Below are positions 30,047-39,784 of a stretch of DNA of 64,000 bases, one piece after another. The position numbers and the translations under genes were made by a program. The notes under the pieces are model-generated. The model was not told the origin of the DNA. It did no database searches and was given only the letters and a program-made list of their open reading frames with translations. The stretch lies in the NCBI GenBank assembly GCA_963575745.1, contig CAUYUJ010016288.1, positions 204,706 through 268,705 of the forward strand. Reading direction: 5' to 3'. The first letter of the stretch is position 1; each line of letters begins with the position of its first letter. This DNA is from Prorocentrum cordatum (Eukaryota > Sar > Dinophyceae > Prorocentrales > Prorocentraceae).

Positions 30047-30790
30047 GCGAATGCCTTACGGCCGATGCCGCCTACCCTGAACGGGAACGACAACGGCGGC
30101 GGCGGCGGCGACGACGACGACGACGACGCTGATGTGGGTCAGAGTCCTCATGGATGCTTCTTGGGTTCTCTTCGAAGCGCTGTCGGGGTTCTCTGGGGGA
30201 CAGTTTAGGGGCCTCTTCGGAGCATCTTGGGGGCCTCTTGGGAGACTCTTGGGGGCCTCTCGGGGCTTCCTGGGGGGCTCTTGGGGGTCTCTTGGGGCTT
30301 CTTGGGGGCCTCTTGGGGGCCTGGGAGCCTCTCGGGGCCGAGGGCTCGAAATGTCTGTTCTAGTCCCTCGTCTGGGCATTCTCTTGGAGCCGTCTCGCGT
30401 GCCTCTTGGGCCGGCTTGGAGGCGTCTTGGGCCGTCTTGGGGCTCTCTTGGGCAGTTTTGGGTCCCTCCTGGAGCCCTCTTGGGCCGTCTTTGGGCGATC
30501 TGGGGGGCATCTTGGGCCGTCTTGGAGCGTCGGGAAGCGGAAGAGGCGAGAACGCCGAAATGTTTCGAAAACCAATGGGAAACCAATGAATTTCCTCTTG
30601 GGGCCAACTTGAGAGTGCGCCTGGAGGCTCCTTCCCTTGGGGCGTCTTGCAGGGCTTTTCGTTCAAGGCGTCTTGGACAGATCGTTCGGCGATTCGGGGC
30701 CCTCTTGGACTGGCCTGGGGGCCTCTTGGAGCACTCTTGGCCCGTCTTGGGTTTTTTTGGGGGGCCCCAGGACCCTCTGGGGAGTGTCGT
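30047..30790 (+). mobile_element. CTCTTGGGG-rich element (family F) with header
   Basis: Header GCGAATGCCTTACGGCCGAT at 30047, followed by GCCGCCTACCCTGAA. A GGC/GAC triplet tract (30088-30130) follows, then GGGGGCCTCTTGGG-type ~12-bp repeats, then GCCGTCTTGGAGCGTCGGGA near 30520, an AT-richer segment, and further repeats to about 30790. The header differs at three of 35 positions from the insertion at 47215, so header, triplet tract and repeat body form one unit. Frames reading Leu-Gly-rich protein are repeat artefacts. Confidence 0.75.
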
Positions 30791-31464
30791 ATCTGACCCG
30801 GGATCCCCCCCCAGGGACCCACCGGGTCCGGACCCAGGACCCTGCCCTCTCCCAGCGGGGGAGTGATCCAAGGGAAGAGGCTTCTTTTCGAGTCAATTTC
30901 GACGTTGCTTAATTTCGCTTTGGCTGGCGCGCCTGAGCCACCTGCATTCCCCGGAAGGGTCTTTTGTCCTCTCGCGTGTCCTGTCTAACGAAATCCGATT
31001 GTAGGGAAGGGTGGGGAGGGGCGGCGACGGGCCCAGCGCTTGAGGAGGAGGGCCCAGGGAGAGGGGGGGGGAGCGGCGAAGAGCCCAGGGAGAGGGGGGG
31101 GGGTCGCAGGGAAAGGGGGCGACAGAGCCGACGACAAGCGAAGAACGGAGACGACGACTCGAAGAGACAGGCCCCTCACACCACACGCCGACAGGGTCGG
31201 CGGATTTACACATAGTTACGCTTGTCCTTCTCCTGCCCCTCCTCGCTTTCTCCCGCTGCCGCGCGCGCGCGCCCCAGGAGTTTCTCATGCAGCAGGTCGA
31301 GTCCGCCCTGCTCCACCAGTACGGCTCCATCCAGAGCCTTCGGAGAGACGTCCCCCACCTCCACATCCTCTTGCTTGTCCTCCAATTTCTCCTCGCCCCC
31401 ACTCCCCCTCCTTCTCCTCGCCTCCTCGTCCTCCTCCTTCCTTTTTTACAACATGTTTCTCCTC
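30791..31464. other. Unassigned sequence
   Basis: Purine-rich GGGAGAGG stretches at 31040-31130. No gene recognised with confidence. Confidence 0.4.
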
Positions 31465-31645
31465 CTCCTCCCTCCTCCTCCTCCTCCTCCTCCTCCTCCT
31501 CCTCCTCCTCCTCCTCCTCCTCTTCCTTTTCCTCCATGTCATCCTCCTCCTCTTCCTCCATGTCCTCCTCCGTCTCCTCCTACTCCTCCTCCTGTTCCCC
31601 ATCCTCATCTTCCTCCCTGTCCTCCTTCTCTTCCCCCCCCTTCCC
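31465..31645. repeat. (CTC)n microsatellite
   Basis: CTC triplets with TTC and CATGTC interruptions. Confidence 0.95.
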
Positions 31646-31825
31646 CTCCTTCTGTTGCTGCTCCCCTCCCGTGTTCCAGCGCCCCCGTGGCACCATCGTG
31701 ACCACTGGGAACACAACAAAAGGGTCCGCTACGACGATCGGTACTGTGGGCGCCCGCCGACCCCTCAGGGCCCGCGGGCGTCCCCGCGCCGCTGCACGCC
31801 AAGATTTGCCTGGTCATGTGGGAGA

Positions 31826-32080
31826 AGGAGGAGGAGGAGGAGGAGGAGGAGGAGGAGGAGGAGGAGGAGGAGGAGGAGGAGGGGGAGGAGGGAGGAGGGA
31901 GGAGGAGGAGGAGGAGGAGGAGGAGGAGGAGGAGGAGGAGGAGGAGGGGGAGGAGGGAGGAGGAGGAGGAGAGGGGGAGGAGGAGGAGGAGGAGGAGGAG
32001 GAGGAGGAGAGGAGGAGGAGGAGGAGGAGGAGGAGGAGGAGGAGGAGGAAGAGGAGGAGGAGGAGGCGGAGAAAGGAGCC
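31826..32080. repeat. (GGA)n microsatellite
   Basis: About 250 bp of GGA/GGGA, giving long Arg/Gly/Glu frames with no coding meaning. Confidence 0.97.
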
Positions 32081-32355
32081 CCGGGCGGCATGACCCTACA
32101 GGATGTCCCCTCCCTTTCCCCCGTACTGTCGGGTTTCTTCGCCCCCCTGGTTACGTGGCAACCTGGTCTCTCACACGCGCTGTCTCGGCTTTTCGCCTGT
32201 CTTCTTCTCTCCTCCTCCCCCCTTCCCGTCCTTCTCCCTCCCCCGCCCCCTCCCCCGGCCCGCGCCGCCATGGCGCTGGCCCTTCCGCGGGTGCTGCCGC
32301 GCCCGCGCCGTGCGTCCAGCGTTCCATCCTCGAACGGTCCGGCAAGGGTGTTCCT

Positions 32356-32503
32356 GATGCTGGTCGGCGAGGGAGTCTGACCCTGGGTCAGATCCTCGAA
32401 CAGTCATGGCAAGGGTGTTCTGAGCTGGTGTTCCGAACAGTCCATCCTCGAACATCCTCGAACAATCCGATGCTGGTCGGCGAGGGAGTCTGACCCTGGG
32501 TCA
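32356..32503 (+). repeat. 113-bp offset tandem duplication
   Basis: Identical 35-bp blocks (GATGCTGGTCGGCGAGGGAG plus the next 15 bases) at 32356-32390 and 32469-32503. The sequence between has CCTCGAACA and GCAAGGGTGTTC repeats. Confidence 0.9.
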
Positions 32504-33318
32504 ACTGCTCTTCCTCGCTCCGCGCCCGCCCCCACGGGTCGCTCACAGGATCGCACAGGGTCTTCGGCCCCCGCCGAAAATCTTGCATCGCCAGTCTCTG
32601 TTGCCCATCATCGTCGTTGGCTGCGCGGTGGTGTTGTGGCTTTCTGCATTGGATCCACACTCCGTCTCCATGGCTTCACGTGCGTAGGCTTTCCTTGGTA
32701 AGTTTTGGCATCCACTGGGCCGTGCCCTTCTGGGGCACTTCGTCCATCTGGCGGCCCCGCCTACCTGTCCAAGCGCCCCAGTTTCTTTGGGCGTCTGCAG
32801 CTTCATGGGTTCCGCGTACCAGTTTAAGTTCTACCTCTTGGTGGTCTCCGGCCCCGTTCACCCGCTGCTTGTTCTGCAGCCGCGCTTGCGCCGTGCACAC
32901 CTTCGGCACGCCCGCGAAGGACTCACATTTGAGTGGATCCCGCCTTTGTTCGCCTTTCCTTGTGCCCCCTTCCGCTTTCTGTGCCCCTATTCGTTCCCGG
33001 CGTTGCTGCCCGTAGTAAGACCAGCGCCTGCACAAGCTTCGACCCGCTTGCGCCTGCTGACTTAAAGAATTGGCTGTAGTTCGCTTGTGTCTGCAGCCAC
33101 TGGCAGGACGGCGGCGCGCAATGGGGGGAAGTGGGAGGGAGCCGGCATTCGCAGAAAACGGCGGGGTTCGGAGAAATCCCTTTGTCTCTGAGAAGCCCCC
33201 TTGTGGCGTCGGAGAAGGCTTAGAAAACCTTCACGAGGCTGGAGGCCTACTGAGCCTCCTGGGGATACCCGCCCCCCATGCCACTCCCCTTGGGCGCGCC
33301 CTCGAGTTTAACTTTCGG
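32504..33318. other. Unassigned sequence
   Basis: Open frames on both strands (32617-33015 + and 32676-33035 -) without recognisable domains. Confidence 0.4.
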
Positions 33319-33415
33319 ACCATAACTTGGGCCTGCGATGGCCGGTCGGGGCAATCCAGGCACCCCCAGAATGTTCTCGGCGAGGTGTAGCTGCTGGAGA
33401 GCACCCCGAGGCTGG
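33319..33415 (-). repeat. Dispersed repeat family D, reverse copy
   Basis: Read on the minus strand it gives CCTCGGGGTGCTCTCCAGCA, then CTCGCCGAGAAC and GGGGGTGCCTGGAT, matching the family consensus. Confidence 0.7.
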
Positions 33416-33610
33416 AAAACCTCCGCGAATCGACGAAAACGTGCGAGAACGTCGAATCCCCCCCTGGGGTGCGCCGCCGATGCTGGGGAGGCGCGCCGCT
33501 ACAGCGGAGGCCCCCTCCCCGCTGGAGGTCGTGCCGAACGCGCTCCTGAAGCTGTGGGGGCAGGCCCACCCGCCGCGGCCAGCCGTCGCGGGGTGGGCCC
33601 AGCAGCGGCC

Positions 33611-33841
33611 GGGGCGAGAGGGTCATCATCACAGGCGGGCCGTTCGAGACGGCGGCCTGGGCGATGCGGGGGACGTGCAGGGGCAACGATCCGGTTTCAT
33701 CGTTTTCCGGTGGTTGTCCAGCTTCGGGGTAGGCTCCAGCAGCTGCGCCCTGCCGAGAGCTTTCCGGGGGTGCCCGAGTCATCCCGACCGGACGCCGGAG
33801 GCCCGAGTTCTGGCGGTATTGGGGCGAGAGGGTCATCATCA
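33611..33841 (+). repeat. Family D copy bracketed by 21-bp direct repeats
   Basis: GGGGCGAGAGGGTCATCATC(A) occurs at 33611-33631 and 33821-33841. Between them lies a family D copy (about 33708-33819: CTCCAGCAGCTGCG, GAGAGCTTTCCGGGGGTGCC). The second direct repeat abuts hairpin element A copy 3. Confidence 0.75.
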
Positions 33842-33847
33842 GCCTGG

Positions 33848-33966
33848 CATCGCTCGGACGTGTGCATTTTTTTTCGGCGAGAACCATCGAGGACCATCCT
33901 GGACCATCGAGCAAAAAAACACGCACGAAACCGAAAAATGCACGCGAAATGGACGTCCGAGCGATG
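33848..33966 (+). mobile_element. Hairpin (MITE-like) element A, copy 3
   Basis: 119 bp with both perfect 14-bp arms (33848-33861 and 33953-33966). The interior is nearly identical to copy 1. A possible TCAG duplication flanks it, too short to rely on. Confidence 0.8.
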
Positions 33967-34195
33967 GCAAGTCAGAGGAGGACCGTTTGAGACATTGGTA
34001 GTTGGCCTTCGGGGGGGCCCTCGTCGCCACGGCTGGACGCAGCTCGGGAAACTGGTGCGTCTGGACCCCGGGAGGGGTCTGCGGTTTGGGGACCGATCCT
34101 GAGCTGATCTTGAATTTCCAGTGTCTCTAGTCGCCCCTCTCCGACATCACGATACGTAGAAGAACGTGGCTCCCGAGGCGAGAATGTTAGTCATC

Positions 34196-35700
34196 GATGC
34201 CGCCGCTCTGGAGGCACGATGTTCTGGCGGCCGTTGAATGACTTGCTACATGCGCGCTTTGACCACCAAGATGACGAGGGGGTGTCGGACTGGGGTGCGA
34301 GGGAGCAGTGTGTGCTGCGTCGACTGGTCATAGGCCCGCACTGTTCCAAACATTGCCTGCACGAGCACGATCCGATGCTGCCCAGCCACCTCCTCTGTGG
34401 GGAGGAGAACGGCACGCTTTTCCATCGTCACTTCGAGTTCCCAGCGCGGCAGGGGTGGCGACGGGATGTCTTGCCGAAGAAATTGGAGCAGCCAGTAGCT
34501 AGGCCGTCGAGGTGCGCGAGAGATCTGCAGGAGAAGTTTGCGCGAGGCATCCTCTTCGACCCATGCCAGGCCTTTGCCAGACCTGTTTGGGACGCAGCGT
34601 GGGAGTTCAGGGTTGAAGGGCTTGGGGCGCCGCTGGTCCTGGAGGAAGGCCATGTTTTTTTGCGACGGGTCGGGGATGGATGGTTTTTGTCCGCCTTTCC
34701 GTGTCGCGGGTTGGGGGGTCGCGATTTACGACAAAGAGTTCAGCTACATTGAGGATGGTATGGAGCGGTCCCCCCGACCGATGGGCCCGACCCAGTGGCG
34801 CGAGATGGCGAGGATTTCTCCGTTCAGATGGCCCTGCGACACATAGTAGGCTCTTTCACGGTTTATCCATATTGCAAGGGCACGATCCAGTGTCGTCGGT
34901 CCCCCGCCTTTCTCCAGTCGTTCGTCCAACATTCGGGCCCATGTGCGGCGCCGTGCCTTTGAGGAGGGGCGACCACCAGGAGCGGCCTTCAAAAAAGTTG
35001 CAGCTCATACAAGTATGTCCGATATCCGAGAAGGGCGCATCATCCTGTTTGAGCACCAGGGCAGTTCGGAGGCCGACCGTTTGTCGGCCAAGCAAGGGGC
35101 TCGATTGGCGAGACGAAACCTTGCTGTGGGGCTCATGGCGCGAGGCATGCTGGTTTCAGCACGGTCCCTGCTGAAGTTCATCAGCCAAGCTGAGGCCCAC
35201 AACGCAGACCTTGGCCATTTTGACAATCTTGGGCTTCAGGGGCTCGCCAAGGTGTCGTTGGAAGACGACGCCGAGCCTGAAGAGGCTATAGAGGAGGCGA
35301 GGAGAAGGGAGGTAGTGGTGATCCTGCTGTTGCTCCTGCTCCCCCTCCAATGTGCCCCTCCTCCTCTTCGGGCGGTTTCAGTGAGCCGCCGAGTCCAGAA
35401 TTGGCCTCGATGGCCATAGATCAAGATCAGACAGACGCCGTTTGTGGCCCACGGGCATGTGTTGCTCGAGAGCGAGGTGGTGGCAGAGGGCCAGCCGCCG
35501 ATCCTTTGTTGCTCAACCTGTGGGGGCTAGTTATGCTACAGTCTCGCAAGGATCCAGAGGGCTCCGCATTGCCTTGGTTCCCAGCATGCCCTAGTGGACC
35601 CTGGCAGGAAGAACTCCAAAGCGGCTCTAAAAGGCAAGCACCCGAACAGACCTCTCAAGCTGGGCCCCCGGAGGTCTCCTAGGGGGGAGGCGCGAGAGCT
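34196..35700 (+). pseudogene. LINE-3: 5'-truncated RNase H-bearing LINE fragment
   Basis: Only the 3' part of a LINE polyprotein remains, split over alternating frames. Seen in order: a degraded zinc finger, LLCGEENGTLFHRHFEF, near 34390 (34219-34752); an RNase H start, FFCDGSGMD and AGWGVAIYD, in another frame near 34660-34735; ALRHIVGSF and CKGTIQ back in the first frame near 34830-34890; KVAAHTS and SSEADRLSAK in the second frame near 34997-35090; a C-terminal LCCSTCG zinc finger near 35500; KGKHPNRPLKL near 35630. At least three frameshifts and tandem TAG stops in one frame at 34844-34849 make it dead. The second RNase H acidic residue seems replaced (TVYPYCKGT). Sequence differs from LINE-2, so this is a separate lineage. 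No endonuclease or RT was found upstream. Confidence 0.82.
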
Positions 35701-36255
35701 GGTCGGGGGGTTTGGCGAAGCCTCAGGGGCCCAGCAAAGAGGAGCCAACGTTGGGCCCGATATGGCCCGTCCTGTTGTCTGTTGTCTGTCTCGCCGATTG
35801 CCTTCGAGCCTTGGGGCTAAATGAGCTCGAGGCGAGGACCTTGGGAGAACGGCTGGAGCGATCTGAAGACCAGGCGCTCGACGAATATGCAGACAGTTGA
35901 ATTTCCTCCAGGGGGGTCCTGTCGCTGACCCCTGGCAGTTCCTTGGCCTTCCTGCCAGGGGTCGTAAAAGGTCCACTTGGATGGGCCCCCCCTGCGAGGG
36001 TTTATTCGGACTGTCGGACCTCTCTCTCTCTCTCTCTTTCTCTTCCCCCTGTGGCGTGCGATCCTCGCTCTCCCACCCTCCCGCTCATCTCCCACATGTA
36101 CCGTTCCTGAGCCTTCTGTTTCGGCCGCCCCCCCCTCCCGGGATCGCGCGCTCCCCCCCCGGCGGCCTCGACGAGAGGGTCAGGGCCATGCCTGTCGAAG
36201 TGCGGGAGCGAGCGTGAGGTTTTCAGACTTGTCCGTCGTTTCTTTGGAAGATTTC
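35701..36255. other. Unassigned; possible LINE-3 3' flank
   Basis: Short open frame at 35712-35900 without a domain, a TC-rich stretch at 36020-36050, then C-rich sequence. Confidence 0.35.
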
Positions 36256-36352
36256 GAGCCTCGGGATGCTCTCCTGCAGCAGCTGCGCCGCGCCGAGAGC
36301 GCTCCGGGTGTGCCCAGATCGGCCCGAGCGGCCGCCGGAGGCCCGAGTTATG
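36256..36352 (+). repeat. Dispersed repeat family D copy
   Basis: CCTCGGGATGCTCTCCTGCA, GAGAGCGCTCCGGG, GGCCGCCGGAGGCCCGAG: the most complete match to the family consensus. Confidence 0.75.
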
Positions 36353-37109
36353 GCCGCCCCACCTCGTCCCTTCTGTCTCAGCTTTTCTCGCAGCCGTGAT
36401 GCACGTCTGTATATTCCGGGAGGCATGGCCTCCCCCACCTGGTCGCAGTTAGGCCCAGACGATGGTCTGCAGCGGTGCTTCGCTTCGTGGGCGAGAAAAC
36501 ATATTTGTATCTGCGGTCTCGCGGGTCTGGCCGCGCCTGGGCCGCGACCCCGCGGATATGGGGCGTTTTTTGTTCGCGGATGCCACGCGCGGAACGTCTG
36601 CGTGCGACCGCGTGTCCGCTCGATCGCGCCCCCGAATCCAGACCGCGAGGGCGCAGACACGGATATGCTCGCCGCTCGTGCTCGTGCGTTCGTTCCCCCC
36701 CCCGGGCCACGTGCTCGCCGCTCGTGCTCGCTCGCTCCTTCGCTTCATCGCGCGAAATGTCGCTGGGTCATGGATGACTGCTCGTGGTTACGTGCTGCTG
36801 CTGTAGCTTGTCCTTCCCTCCCGCCACCGCTTGAGGATTTCAGTGAATGGGAGTCCCTACCGCTCGCTCGCTCGCCTGACCCCGCGACATTTCGCGCGAT
36901 GAAATCGCCGCCCCCCAGAACGAGCCCGAGCGCCTGCCCAGCCTGGCGGCCAGCAAGTGGCAGATGACGCTGGAGAGCGGCCGCCCGGCACCGCCCCCGC
37001 CCGCTCCCGGGGGGGGCCGCCGCGCGGGGCCCCGCCCGCGGATCCGCAGGACGTGCGCCAATCGCGGGGGGTTTCCAACAACAAACGCTTTGGAGACGGC
37101 TGAGATGAC
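36353..37109. other. Unassigned, containing a long inverted repeat
   Basis: Arms TTCATCGCGCGAAATGTCGC... (36744-36769) and its near-exact reverse complement (36878-36903) lie 108 bp apart with about two mismatches in 26. CTCGCTCGCTC words flank the inside of both arms. No gene recognised. Confidence 0.6.
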
Positions 37110-37320
37110 GAGGAGAAGGAGGAGGAGGACGACGACGCTTTGGAGGCGACTGAGATGAAGAGGAGGAGGAGGAGGAGGAGGAGGAGGAGGACGACGACGA
37201 CGCTTTGGAGGCGACTGAGATGAAGAGGGGGATGAGGAAGAGGAGGAGGAGGAGGAGGAGCAGGAGGAGGAGGAGCAGGAGCAGGAGGAGGAGGAGGAGG
37301 AGGACGACGACGACGAGAAA
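37110..37320. repeat. (GGA)n with GACGACGCTTTGGAGGCGAC repeats
   Basis: GCTTTGGAGGCGACTGAGATG recurs three times among GGA/GAC triplets. Confidence 0.9.
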
Positions 37321-37984
37321 GGCTGGAGTCTGACATCGGCGGCGCACCGCGCCCGCATCGGTCCGACGGGGAGCGAAACGGGAGCTCCGCCTCCCGCAAA
37401 GCTCCTGGTGGGCAATGCGCAAACTCTGCGCGTCCTCCGGGTTCGCCCTGTCCGTGTCGTCTTATCCCTCCTCCTCCTCCTCCTCCTCCTCCTCCTCTTT
37501 GTGGGTTCGGCGGACTTCAATCCTCAAATGCTGCATTGTCTAAATGGTGAAAAGACTGGCCGACTTCGGCGAAGAACGCAACAAATTAAAGCTAGCGAGC
37601 GCAGCGGAAAATGAGGCGGTGCGAAAGCGAAACCTTCCTTCTCCTCTTCCTCCACCTCCTCCTTCTTATGATTAGTGCTTCTTATTATTTTTGTTATTAT
37701 TATCATCAGTGTTACTATTATTATTATTATTCTCGTCATCCTCCTCCTCCTCCTCCTCCTCCACCCCTTCGGCCCATCCTTGGCGACCAACGTCGACATG
37801 GCTTTCTCGGACCCTTACATCCATACCGAGCAACCCTGTTATACGTTTTAACACTAATCCTAATCTGCGCGTCCCCCAGGTTCGCCCCGTCCGTGTCCCC
37901 CTCTTCCTCCTCCTCCTCCTTCTCCTCCTCCTCCTCCTCCTCCTCCTCCTCCTCCTCCTCCTCCTCCTTTCCTTTTCTTGATGA
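37321..37984. other. Unassigned with triplet tracts
   Basis: CTC tracts at 37470-37500, 37735-37765 and 37905-37975, and a TTATTATTATT patch at 37690-37730. No gene recognised. Confidence 0.55.
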
Positions 37985-38845
37985 ATAATTTCTCCCTGTC
38001 GCACCCCGAGGCCAGTTTTTAGGATGGGCCGAACGTTTCGCCTGAGACTTCTTCACCATCTTTAACTGTGAAGCTTAACAATTGGCAACAGTTTCACAAA
38101 TGGAGGGCGGGTGGTTTTCAACATGTGGCTCTCGCCTTAGCGCCGCGCACATTCGTTTTCAACATTTTCAAAAGCTTCACGGATTGAGGATGACCCGTTT
38201 TCAAAATGTGGTTCTCGCCTTCGGTCCGCGCACATTCGTTCATAACATTTGCAAGAGCTTTACGGATTGATGATCGCCCGTTTTCAAAATGTGGCTCTCG
38301 CAATAGCGCCGCGCACATTCGTTCATAACATTTGTAAGAGCTTCACGGATTGAGGATAACCCCTTTTCAATATGTGGCTCTCGCCATCGCGCCGCGCACA
38401 TTCCTTTTAAAAGTTTGCCAGAGTTTCACGGATTGAGGGCGGTTCCTTCCAAAATGTGGCTCTCGCCATAGCGCCGCGCACATTCATTCGCAAAATTTGC
38501 AAGACTTTCACGAATTCCCACGATCAACGTACCAGAAATGGCGTTTTGGAAGGATTCTGGATTTCGCGGGTGCAACAGTTACGTTAATTCGCGGTATTGG
38601 AATCCCAAGAATGGCATTCTGGCACGATCCAGGATCGTCAAGACGCAACAGTCATGTTGATCCGTGGCGTTGGAATCCCGAGAAAATGTTTTGGCATGCT
38701 TCCTGATCTTCAAACGGTTGTCTCCCAACGGGGCAGACGCCTCGATGGAAATGAACCCTTGTAGGGGCCTTTTACGAGGGAGCTTGGAGGGAGGGTGTAT
38801 TCCAACATCGTTGATGGCTCTTGGGTTTACACTGGTCCTCCCTCC
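37985..38845 (+). mobile_element. Composite 83-bp-repeat element, copy B
   Basis: The best-preserved copy. Head: TTCTCCCTGTCGCACCCCGA, then GTTTCGCCTGAGACTTCTTC. Five units of exactly 83 bp follow, starting at 38091, 38174, 38257, 38340 and 38423, each with TTTTCAAAATGTGGCTCTCG and GCGCCGCGCACATTCGTT. Then two units of the GACGCAACAGTYAYGTTRAT repeat (38560-38690). The tail, CTTCAAACGGTTGTCTCCCA ... ATGGCTCTTGGGTTTACACT, meets a CCT tract. CCT tracts lie on both sides. No coding frame. Confidence 0.85.
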
Positions 38846-39039
38846 TCCCTCTTCCTCCCTCCTTCCTCCTTCCTCCCCTTCCTCGTCCTCTGGCGGCGGC
38901 GACGTCGACGGATTCGGCTCTCCTCGCCGAGGCCTCCAGCCGCCTGCGGCGGCCCGCGGCGGGCCGCGCTGTCTTTCTCGCGGCCGCTGCTGCCGCCGGA
39001 TCGTCCTCGGGGCGCCGCGCCCGGTCGGACCGACGCATA
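38846..39039. other. CCT-rich spacer
   Basis: CCTCCCT run to about 38890, then GC-rich sequence; nothing recognised. Confidence 0.5.
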
Positions 39040-39230
39040 GAAGGATCGAGATCGGTTCGGGGAGGGTGCCGCAATGTTTTTCTTGCTTGCTGGATGTTCT
39101 TGTGCATCCTGGGGGAGGGTACCCTGGAAGGTACTTCGGTTTGGCCGTCGGAGGGTCCCGTGTTCTTGAAGTATGTTTTTCTGTCTTGTGCAGGTCCAGC
39201 CGTACTTCTAGGCCTCCCAGACGGGGCCTG
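39040..39230 (+). repeat. Dispersed repeat family G, copy 2
   Basis: ATCGAGATCGGTTCGGGGAG, GGGGGAGGGTACCCT and GTGTTCTTGAAGTATG occur in the same order as at 27300-27500. Confidence 0.65.
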
Positions 39231-39240
39231 AGCAGAGTTC

Positions 39241-39338
39241 AGCCTCGGAATGCTCTCTCCAGCAGCTGTGCCTCGTCGAGAGCGTTCCGCGGGTGCCAGA
39301 ATCGTCCCGAACGGCCGCCTGGGGCCCGAGTTATGCCT
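39241..39338 (+). repeat. Dispersed repeat family D copy
   Basis: CCTCGGAATGCTCTCTCCAGC, GAGAGCGTTCCGCGGGTGCC, GGCCGCCTGGGGCCCGAG. It directly follows the family G copy. Confidence 0.7.
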
Positions 39339-39394
39339 CGAAAAACACTCCAGGCCTCCCTTGATTGGATCCGAGCAGAATGGTTCGGAGCGTC

Positions 39395-39535
39395 GCACCG
39401 CATCGCCGATGCGGCTCGATGTAGAGCCCGTTTTTCTCCACTCCGATGGCGCCGATGCATCGCCGACACCGCTAGTGCACCGCCGATGCATCGGCGATGT
39501 ATCGGCGATGAATCGGCGATGCGGCGTGACCTTTC
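39395..39535. repeat. ATCGGCGATG palindrome cluster
   Basis: Repeated CATCGCCGAT, CGCCGATGCATCGGCG and ATCGGCGATGAATCGGCGAT words, the same core as family E but expanded. Confidence 0.65.
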
Positions 39536-39632
39536 GACTCCATCTACTCGGACCCCATCTAGGAGGCCTCTAGTACTGCAGGCTGCCGCCGAGGCTTCGA
39601 GGCGTCGCACGATTCTTTGTCGGCAGCAAAAT

Positions 39633-39784
39633 CCGAACACTACCCTCGCCGATCAACGGTTCAGGCAGCCCGATGGTCGGCGGGGGGAGGGTTCGGGATT
39701 CGCCGAATGTGTGGCGAAATTCGAACCCAACCCCCGCCTCCCATCGATTCAGGAGAGACGATGGTTGGTGGGGGTAGGGTTCGG
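39633..39784 (+). repeat. Two tandem hairpins
   Basis: Hairpin 1 (39633-39696) and hairpin 2 (39722-39784) each have stems of about 25 bp ending in CCGAACCC-like and GGGTTCGG words, with GATTCAGG or GGTTCAGG loops. They are 88 bp apart and related in sequence, so one probably duplicated from the other. A short inverted pair, ATTCGCC and GGCGAAT-like, lies between them. Confidence 0.7.

Noticed and set aside
31210-31405. Short balanced minus-strand frame (LEDKQEDVEVGDVSPKALDG)
   Set aside because: About 60 codons, fed by a CTC/GGA tract, with no domain or start. Possibly an exon but not supportable.
38091-38504. CRISPR-like repeats with spacers
   Set aside because: The whole 83-bp unit is repeated, not a short repeat with unique spacers.
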